Shown here: in pieces, positions 58,969 to 64,000 of the stretch
Layout: each line of letters begins with the position of its first letter
How positions within the stretch are numbered: position 1 is the stretch's first letter
Assembly (NCBI RefSeq): GCF_008039555.1
Contig: NZ_VDUW01000003.1
Coordinates: forward strand, 62,001-126,000
DNA length: 64,000 bases
Reading direction: 5' to 3'
DNA from: Cerasibacillus terrae
Lineage (GTDB): Bacteria > Bacillota > Bacilli > Bacillales > Amphibacillaceae
The notes under the pieces: model-generated
Told to the model about the DNA's origin: nothing
Seen by the model: the letters and a program-made list of their open reading frames with translations, nothing else
Databases searched by the model: none
Position numbers and translations under genes: made by a program

Positions 58969-59853
58969 TTAGATAGAAGCTTCATAAATAGATTTAACTG
59001 CTTTTTGTAATGCGGTATTAAATTCTTCGTCTGTTTGGTTAACATTTAAATCTTGGCTCAATGCTCTAGAGAAGCTAGCAATTAGGCCATCATTTTGTTT
59101 TAGTTTAGTGTTTGCTTCATCTGTAGAATAACCACCAGAAAGTGCAACAACACGGACAACTCTTGGGTGATCAATTAACTCTTTATATAGATTTGCTTTT
59201 GTAGGAATTGTTAATTTTAACATAACATTTTCATCTTCACTTAAGTTGTTAAGGTGTTTTAGGATTTCAGCATTTAATAGTTCTTCGCATTTTTCTTTTT
59301 CAGGGCTGTGAATATCAACTTCTGGTTCAATGATTGGAACGAGACCAGCTGCAACGATCTTCTTACCAATTTCAAACTGTTGATCAACAATAGCTTTGAT
59401 TCCTTCTTCATTATAGTTTTTAATAACGGAACGCATTTTTGTACCGAAAATATGACGTTCATTTGCACGGCGAAGTGTTTCATCTAAATCATGAATTGGC
59501 TTCATCATTTGCACACCATTTGATTCTTCAGCAAGTCCTTTATCCACTTTTAGAAAAGGAACAACACCTTTTTCTTCATATAAGAAATCACCAGTATATT
59601 TACCTTCGATTGTGCGATCCATAGTTTGTTCGAATAGAATAGCACCAAGTATGTATTCGGAATCAAAAGCAGGAGATGTAATAATTCTCGTTCTCATCTC
59701 ATGTACTAAATCAAACATTTCGTCCTCATTTGAATAAGCATCAGCTTGAATACCATAAGCTGCTAGTGCTTTTGGTGTACTACCACCACTTTGGTCTAAT
59801 GCTGCAATGAAACCTTTTTCGTTTTTAATCTTTTCATATTGTTTTTGATTCAT
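58969..59853 (-). CDS. fda: Fructose-bisphosphate aldolase class I
   Basis: 294 residues from the ATG at 59853 ([15 protein letters not shown]), with AAAGGAG 8 bases upstream; the GTG at 59862 overlaps it. The class I type found in staphylococci and some bacilli cleaves fructose-1,6-bisphosphate through a Schiff base and needs no zinc. [39 protein letters not shown] and [12 protein letters not shown] carry the lysines and acidic residues of the active site. Glycolysis/gluconeogenesis, cytoplasmic. Confidence 0.95.
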   Translation of the reverse strand: MNQKQYEKIKNEKGFIAALDQSGGSTPKALAAYGIQADAYSNEDEMFDLVHEMRTRIITSPAFDSEYILGAILFEQTMDRTIEGKYTGDFLYEEKGVVPFLKVDKGLAEESNGVQMMKPIHDLDETLRRANERHIFGTKMRSVIKNYNEEGIKAIVDQQFEIGKKIVAAGLVPIIEPEVDIHSPEKEKCEELLNAEILKHLNNLSEDENVMLKLTIPTKANLYKELIDHPRVVRVVALSGGYSTDEANTKLKQNDGLIASFSRALSQDLNVNQTDEEFNTALQKAVKSIYEASI

Positions 59854-59900
59854 TATTTCCACTCCTTTATCATGACTAGTTTATCATTGTCACCATAAAT

Positions 59901-59929
59901 ATAGTATACATAAGAATGCGTTTACGCAA
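59901..59929 (-). promoter_or_regulatory. Promoter of fda with TGCGT-AA-ACGCA dyad
   Basis: On the minus strand TTGCGT, a 17-base spacer and TACTAT form a fair promoter. TGCGT and ACGCA arms (plus strand 59917-59928) overlap its -35, which could be the site of a LacI-type or glycolytic repressor. Confidence 0.45.
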
Positions 59930-60100
59930 CTTTAACCATCTATATTGTAGCATGAAAAGGGTAAAGGTTATAGTCATGTGTGCGATTTCATGATAAGAAC
60001 CTTTATGTTAAGTCTTTGTGTGTTGATACAAATACAGGATATCCTCATGACTGTTTACTTCTTGCATGGTAAAATAATCTGTAAACGAGGTGTTATCAAT

Positions 60101-60862
60101 ATGAAACTTAATTCTGATACACAATATATTAAAAGTATTGATTTGAAAAAAGACCAGATTCCCTCATACAATCAATTTCCATTTAATTTGCCAGTCATCC
60201 AAATGTTTAAAAAGCTTACATTCCATCCGAACGTGACATATATTGTTGGTGAAAATGGAATGGGGAAGTCTACATTATTAGAAGGAATTGCTGTTGCACT
60301 GGGTTTTAACCCTGAAGGGGGGTCGCGTAATTTTAATTTTTCCAGCTATGATTCGCATTCTATTCTTGATGAATATTTGCGTGTGGCTAAGGGAATGTTT
60401 TTGCCGAAAGATGGCTTCTTTTTCAGAGCTGAGACATACTATAACCTAGCTACCGATATTGAAGAATTAGATAATGAACCATTGGGCGGGGCAAGAGTGA
60501 TTGACCGATTCTGCGGAAAGTCGTTACATGAGCAATCACATGGGGAGGCGTTTTTTGCGACGTTCATCCATCGCTTTGAAGGAAATGGTGTGTATATTTT
60601 GGACGAACCGGAAGCGGCACTATCTCCATTACGACAAATGTCCACGCTTAGCCGGATACACGATTTAGTCCATCAAGGTGCCCAATTTATTATCTCGACA
60701 CACTCACCTATTATTATGGCGTACCACGATGCAAAGATAATGGAGTTAACGGAAAATGGCATGGCAGAGCGTAGATTAGAGGAGACTGGTCATTACCAAA
60801 TGATGAAGCAATTTTTTGATAATAAAGATCGGATGTTGCATCATTTGTTTCAAGACGGATGA
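60101..60862 (+). CDS. AAA-family ATPase (ABC-type, stand-alone)
   Basis: 253 residues from the ATG at 60101, with GAGGTG upstream; the frame back to 59978 is rejected. Walker A is GENGMGKST (about 55-63), the signature-like region LHEQSHGEAFFATF, Walker B VYILDEPEAALSP, and STHSPI follows. It is of the small SMC/ABC-like ATPase type often found alone in Firmicutes. No toxin or nuclease partner adjoins it. Role unknown. A terminator follows at a distance. Confidence 0.82.
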   Translation: MKLNSDTQYIKSIDLKKDQIPSYNQFPFNLPVIQMFKKLTFHPNVTYIVGENGMGKSTLLEGIAVALGFNPEGGSRNFNFSSYDSHSILDEYLRVAKGMFLPKDGFFFRAETYYNLATDIEELDNEPLGGARVIDRFCGKSLHEQSHGEAFFATFIHRFEGNGVYILDEPEAALSPLRQMSTLSRIHDLVHQGAQFIISTHSPIIMAYHDAKIMELTENGMAERRLEETGHYQMMKQFFDNKDRMLHHLFQDG

Positions 60863-60975
60863 AAAAAGAGTTGAGGTAAATAGATAGTTTAAGATATATG
60901 ATTGGGTTAATACAATATTCAATGACTCTTAATAAAGGAAGATGTAGATAAAAAGAATAATTTATAGACCAAATC

Positions 60976-61010
60976 GGCCTTCACATTGTGAGATGGAGGG
61001 CTTTTTTAAT
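60976..61010 (+). terminator. Terminator before the PTS-type gene
   Basis: GGCCTTCA pairs imperfectly with TGGAGGGC, followed by T6 and a T-rich tract. Confidence 0.65.
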
Positions 61011-61056
61011 TTTTTTATCTATTTTCACGCTAATAAAAATTATTCCGAAATTTGTA

Positions 61057-61084
61057 TTGATTATATTTAGAATTTTGCTATAAT
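61057..61084 (+). promoter_or_regulatory. Promoter of the PTS EIIC-like gene
   Basis: TTGATT (61057-61062), 16 bases, TATAAT (61079-61084), with TG just before the -10 (TTGCTATAAT). Start codon about 37 bases later. Confidence 0.65.
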
Positions 61085-61120
61085 ATTGAACCAATATATA
61101 AAAATTGGAGGGAACTTGGA

Positions 61121-62158
61121 ATGACAAAGGATTTTTTCAACAAATTGTTAAATGGTATGAGTATTGGTATTGTAGTTGCTTTAATTCCGAATGCATTACT
61201 AGGAGAATTGATGAAGCTAGTTATTCCTTATTTCTCTCCACTTGAACACTTACTGGATATCACCGTAATGGTGATGAGTTTACTTCCAGTCTTAATGGGA
61301 GTGATGGTTGGTGTTCTATTTAAAATGACTCCCATTCAAATAGCAAGTGTAGGAATTGCAGCAATGATTGGTAGTGGAGCTATTGTGAAGACGGGTGACG
61401 CATTTACGCTTAACGGAATTGGTATTGTTGTTAATACAGGTATCACAGTTGCTTTGACCGTATTATTTCTACAGTGGATTGGGGGTAGGCTAAAGGGATA
61501 TAGCATTTTATTAATTCCGACACTGAGTATTTTAGTGCCAGGGTTGTTTGGGTATATGTTACTTCCATATGTGAAGTCACTCACACTTGTAATAGGAAGT
61601 GGTATTGACTATGTGACATCATTGCAGCCGATTATAATGGGGTCAATTATTGCCGTTGTTTTCTGTTTGATTATTCTTTCACCTATTTCAACTGTCGGGG
61701 TAGCAACTGCCATTATGTTATCTGGAATCGGTTCAGGTGCAGCTAATCTTGGAATTGTAGCGACAGGTGTAGGTCTTGCAATTGCAAGTTACAAGTCAAA
61801 TTCACTAGGAACTGCATTAGCCCATGTATTAGGATCACCAAAAATTCAAATGAGAAATTTTTTTATGAAGCCTAGAATTGCTTATCCAATGCTCATTACT
61901 TCAGCTATTCTCGGTGCTTTGGCTGGTGTGTTTAATATTCAAGGCACACCGTATAGTGCAGGATTTGGTTTATCTGGATTGGTAGGTCCATTAAACTATA
62001 TTAATCTGACAGATACAGGATGGACAATGGGAAATATATCAATTATGGTTAGTGTGTTTTTTATTATCCCAGTTATGTTAAATTATGCTCTTATTTATAT
62101 CTTTTCTAAGAAATATCAGATTATTACAAATGACGATTATAAATTAGATTTTGAATAA
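61121..62158 (+). CDS. PTS EIIC-like membrane protein
   Basis: 345 residues with about nine or ten hydrophobic helices. Segments MTPIQIASVGIAAMIGSGA, LQWIGGRLKGYSILLIPTLS and GVGLAIASYKSNSLGTALAHVLGSPKIQMRN fit the PTS_EIIC_2 family of stand-alone phosphotransferase-type permeases, with no EIIA or EIIB gene beside them. Substrate unknown. GGAGGGAAC precedes the ATG. A terminator follows. Confidence 0.8.
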   Translation: MTKDFFNKLLNGMSIGIVVALIPNALLGELMKLVIPYFSPLEHLLDITVMVMSLLPVLMGVMVGVLFKMTPIQIASVGIAAMIGSGAIVKTGDAFTLNGIGIVVNTGITVALTVLFLQWIGGRLKGYSILLIPTLSILVPGLFGYMLLPYVKSLTLVIGSGIDYVTSLQPIIMGSIIAVVFCLIILSPISTVGVATAIMLSGIGSGAANLGIVATGVGLAIASYKSNSLGTALAHVLGSPKIQMRNFFMKPRIAYPMLITSAILGALAGVFNIQGTPYSAGFGLSGLVGPLNYINLTDTGWTMGNISIMVSVFFIIPVMLNYALIYIFSKKYQIITNDDYKLDFE

Positions 62159-62227
62159 TATTGTGGTGTATTTGAATCCCAATATAAAAACGGTGTGATG
62201 ATAAAAGAAGATAAAAAATAGACTATT

Positions 62228-62262
62228 AAAGACTGAATCTTTCAGGATTTGGTCTTTTCTAG
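62228..62262 (+). terminator. Terminator after the EIIC-like gene
   Basis: AAAGAC-TGAATC pairs with GATTTGGTCTTT, followed by a T-rich tract. Confidence 0.75.
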
Positions 62263-62348
62263 TATTTTTTAAAAAACATTCTTTATTAAAATTTTCTTCC
62301 ATAAAAGATGTTGATGCATTATATTTGGATATAGAAAGGAGTGAAAAA

Positions 62349-62801
62349 ATGGAATTACACACAGACAGATTAAGGGTCATTCCTTGCACAAATGAGCTTT
62401 TATCAACCATTTCAACAGAGGACTATGAGATTGGTCCCCATATAAATCTGTATGTAGAGAAATTAGAAGAGGACTCCGCTTTATTAGGTTGGGGTGTATG
62501 GTTTGTTTTTGACAAAGGAGACAGAGTGATAGGAGATATTGGTTTTAAAGGAAAACCAAATGGCGAAAACACGGTTGAAATAGGATATGGAATTGTCCCT
62601 ATCGCACAAAATAAAGGTTATGCAACAGAAGCAGTACAAGCATTAATAGATTGGGCATTTTCAACTGGAAATGTGGAAAGAATTGTTGCAGAATGTAGGC
62701 ATGATAATCTTCCATCCATTAGGGTGCTAGAAAAGTTACAAATGACTAGAGTTAAGTTAGTGAATGGACTATTAAAGTGGGAATTAACATCAAATCCATG
62801 A
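62349..62801 (+). CDS. GNAT-family N-acetyltransferase (RimJ/RimL-like)
   Basis: 150 residues from the ATG at 62349, with GAAAGGAGTG upstream; the longer frame from 62325 is less likely. HTDRLRVIPCTNELL is the usual RimJ-type start, then VEIGYGIVPIAQNKGYATEAVQALIDWAF, carrying the acetyl-CoA loop, and VERIVAECRHDNLPSIRVLEKLQM. Substrate could be a ribosomal protein or small molecule; not evident. Single gene. Confidence 0.9.
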   Translation: MELHTDRLRVIPCTNELLSTISTEDYEIGPHINLYVEKLEEDSALLGWGVWFVFDKGDRVIGDIGFKGKPNGENTVEIGYGIVPIAQNKGYATEAVQALIDWAFSTGNVERIVAECRHDNLPSIRVLEKLQMTRVKLVNGLLKWELTSNP

Positions 62802-63011
62802 GGTGTTTTTAAAGGAATGTTATGTTGTATCAATGGGAAATATAACACATTCATTCGGCATGCTATTATTTAGGGCTTGCGAACAAATGTACCATGATTT
62901 GGTAAAATACATACATTATAAATGAACGATGAAAATCAAAGATTCGAGGGAATTTATGGGGACAAATTTTGTGAGAAAAAATCTGTTTATAAATGAAATA
63001 AGTTCAACTAG

Positions 63012-63058
63012 TTGACAAAGGAAAGTTACCCATTATATAATTGTCTCGAATTCGAGAT
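63012..63058 (+). promoter_or_regulatory. Promoter and MhqR-type operator
   Basis: TTGACA (63012-63017), 18 bases, TATAAT (63036-63041), then the perfect palindrome TCTCGAATTCGAGA (63044-63057) straddling the start of transcription. This matches the MhqR box (TATCTcgaAtTCgAGATA) of B. subtilis. Confidence 0.85.
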
Positions 63059-63077
63059 AATAAAAAGGATGATAGTC

Positions 63078-63533
63078 ATGAATAATCAACACAAAAATGA
63101 ACAAGAAGAACAATTATCTTTAAAGTTATTTATTGTTTTGACTCGAGCTTTAGAATCAATTAAAAGACGTGTTGAGGAAGATATAAAATGTTTAGGACTA
63201 AATCCCACTGAATTTGCAGTTCTTGAGTTGATTTATAGTAAAGGTGACCAACCAATCCAAAAAATTGGCCAAAAGGTCTTAATTGCTAGCAGTAGTATTA
63301 CGTATGTGGTAGATAAATTGGAGAAGAAAAATTTATTAAAGAGAAAACCTTGTCCAAAGGATCGTCGTATCACATATGCAACAATAACAGAAGAAGGAAC
63401 AAAGTTTATGGATGATGTTTTTCCTAAACACAAACAGGCAATTAAAGAGATATTTGCTGGTTTAGACGTTAATGAAAAAAAGGTTATGATTCAACAGTTA
63501 AAAAAATTAGGATATTACGCAGAGAGTCTTTAA
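63078..63533 (+). CDS. mhqR: MarR-family repressor, MhqR-like
   Basis: 151 residues from the ATG at 63078, with AAAAAGG upstream. A winged helix-turn-helix MarR fold: LNPTEFAVLELIYSKGDQP, then SSSITYVVDKLEKKNLL and the wing KRKPCPKDRRITYATITEEG. In B. subtilis MhqR senses quinones and electrophiles and represses ring-cleaving dioxygenases. The palindrome in its own promoter and a second one before the next gene support that here. It represses itself and the downstream dioxygenase, which follows it on the same strand. Confidence 0.88.
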   Translation: MNNQHKNEQEEQLSLKLFIVLTRALESIKRRVEEDIKCLGLNPTEFAVLELIYSKGDQPIQKIGQKVLIASSSITYVVDKLEKKNLLKRKPCPKDRRITYATITEEGTKFMDDVFPKHKQAIKEIFAGLDVNEKKVMIQQLKKLGYYAESL

Positions 63534-63547
63534 TTTTTTTAAATATT

Positions 63548-63565
63548 TATCTCGATTTCGTAATA
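63548..63565 (+). promoter_or_regulatory. Second, weaker MhqR-type box
   Basis: TATCTCGATTTCGTAATA matches the MhqR box at 15 of 18 positions. It lies between the regulator and the dioxygenase, 230 bases before the dioxygenase start. Confidence 0.6.
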
Positions 63566-63647
63566 TATTAATTAAGGATAATTTCATTCGATAATCATAT
63601 CCTTTAAGTTCCAGTTTATCTTTGCGGCGTTACGAATACCCCTGCTT

Positions 63648-63739
63648 CTTTAGGTGGGAAAAGTTATGCCAAACTTCGAAATAAGTGTGACTAAGATTCA
63701 GGTGAAATAAAAACTCTATCTGAACGAAGTCTTCTTTAT
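63648..63739. repeat. Dispersed hairpin repeat, copy 2
   Basis: 92 bases from CTTTAGGTGGGAAAAGTTATG to GTCTTCTTTAT, related to 31060-31150. TTCAGGTG can pair with the TATCTGAA region. Paired positions differ between the copies but remain pairable in most places, so the hairpin seems to be kept. Confidence 0.75.
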
Positions 63740-63794
63740 ATTTCATATCACGTAATACACTTCTTAATGGAAAAAGTAGGAGGGAAATGATTTG

Positions 63795-64000
63795 ATGAGT
63801 AAAACAAGTGGAATTCATCATATTACGGCAATAGTAGGTCATCCACAAGAAAATATAGATTTTTATGCTGGTGTCTTAGGATTGCGTTTAGTAAAACGAA
63901 CAGTAAACTTTGATGACCCAGGTACTTATCATCTCTACTTTGGTAATAAGGGAGGTAATCCTGGGACAATTATTACCTTTTTTCCATGGGCTGATGCATA
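63795..64000 (+). CDS. Ring-cleaving dioxygenase (MhqA/MhqO-like), partial
   Basis: The ATG at 63795, with GGAGGG at 63779-63784, opens MSKTSGIHHITAIVGHPQEN and continues IDFYAGVLGLRLVKRTVNFDD to the end of the window. This is the first vicinal-oxygen-chelate module of a glyoxalase/extradiol-type dioxygenase, with the metal-binding His in IHHIT. In Bacillus such genes (mhqA, mhqE, mhqO) are derepressed by quinones through MhqR, whose gene lies just upstream. Truncated by the window end. Confidence 0.85.
   Translation, partial: MSKTSGIHHITAIVGHPQENIDFYAGVLGLRLVKRTVNFDDPGTYHLYFGNKGGNPGTIITFFPWADA

Noticed and set aside
63630..63848. Minus-strand open frame through the dispersed repeat and into the dioxygenase gene
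   Set aside because: It overlaps the start of a clear gene on the other strand, and its repeat part occurs in a different context at 31 kb.

Overview
The window reads as chromosome of a low-G+C Gram-positive bacterium of the family Bacillaceae. The left half keeps the gene order of the Bacillus subtilis purK-to-yefA segment: pur genes, yerA, yerB, yerC, pcrB, pcrA, ligA, yerH/camS, gatCAB, dgkB, rlmCD. Codon use, strong AGGAGG-type ribosome binding sites, frequent TTG/GTG starts and intrinsic terminators all fit. The Oceanobacillus/Virgibacillus side of the family is the best guess, but this is an inference from style and not a measured phylogeny. No rRNA, tRNA, intact insertion sequence, prophage or CRISPR array was seen.

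Layout. 1-9.5 kb: purine operon purK(end)-B-L-F-M-N-H-D. 9.7-19.6 kb: yerA, yerB, yerC, pcrB, pcrA, ligA, camS. 19.8-28.1 kb: a 1-pyrroline-5-carboxylate dehydrogenase gene, gatCAB, dgkB and rlmCD. 28.1-33.2 kb: an accessory stretch of small genes and gene remnants (antitoxin with a gutted toxin, regulator and dehydrogenase fragments, an orphan BlaI-type promoter, a dispersed hairpin repeat). 33.5-41 kb: YitT-family protein, an ABC ATPase, a divergent ATP-sulfurylase-like gene with a CcpA-type site, an OFA-family transporter and a glutathione peroxidase. 41-47.6 kb: a 51-bp tandem repeat, a second RlmCD-like methyltransferase and several decayed genes. 47.6-64 kb: AlkD-like repair protein, MFS transporter, bioW-bioF with a membrane gene, Nudix hydrolase, FetAB-like exporter, fluoride riboswitch with two crcB genes, mqo, MBL hydrolase, class I aldolase, AAA ATPase, PTS-type membrane protein, and an mhqR-type regulator followed by a ring-cleaving dioxygenase running off the end.

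How it works together. The first half is housekeeping: purine synthesis, DNA repair and ligation, tRNA-Gln amidation, lipid recycling and rRNA methylation. The purine operon is abnormal. purC, purS and purQ are missing between purB and purL, PurF begins after the place where its catalytic N-terminal cysteine should be, and PurL has Ser in place of the second His of its SHNH motif. The pathway encoded here may be degenerate or altered.

The right half is a set of small responsive units, each with visible control DNA: a fluoride riboswitch, MhqR-type dyads, a BirA-like dyad, a hairpin that hides a start site, and toxin-antitoxin operators.

The most unusual items are the damaged purine pathway, the sulfurylase-like protein that has lost both sulfate-contacting side chains and sits beside an anion antiporter, and a family of 51-bp tandem repeats at three intergenic loci.
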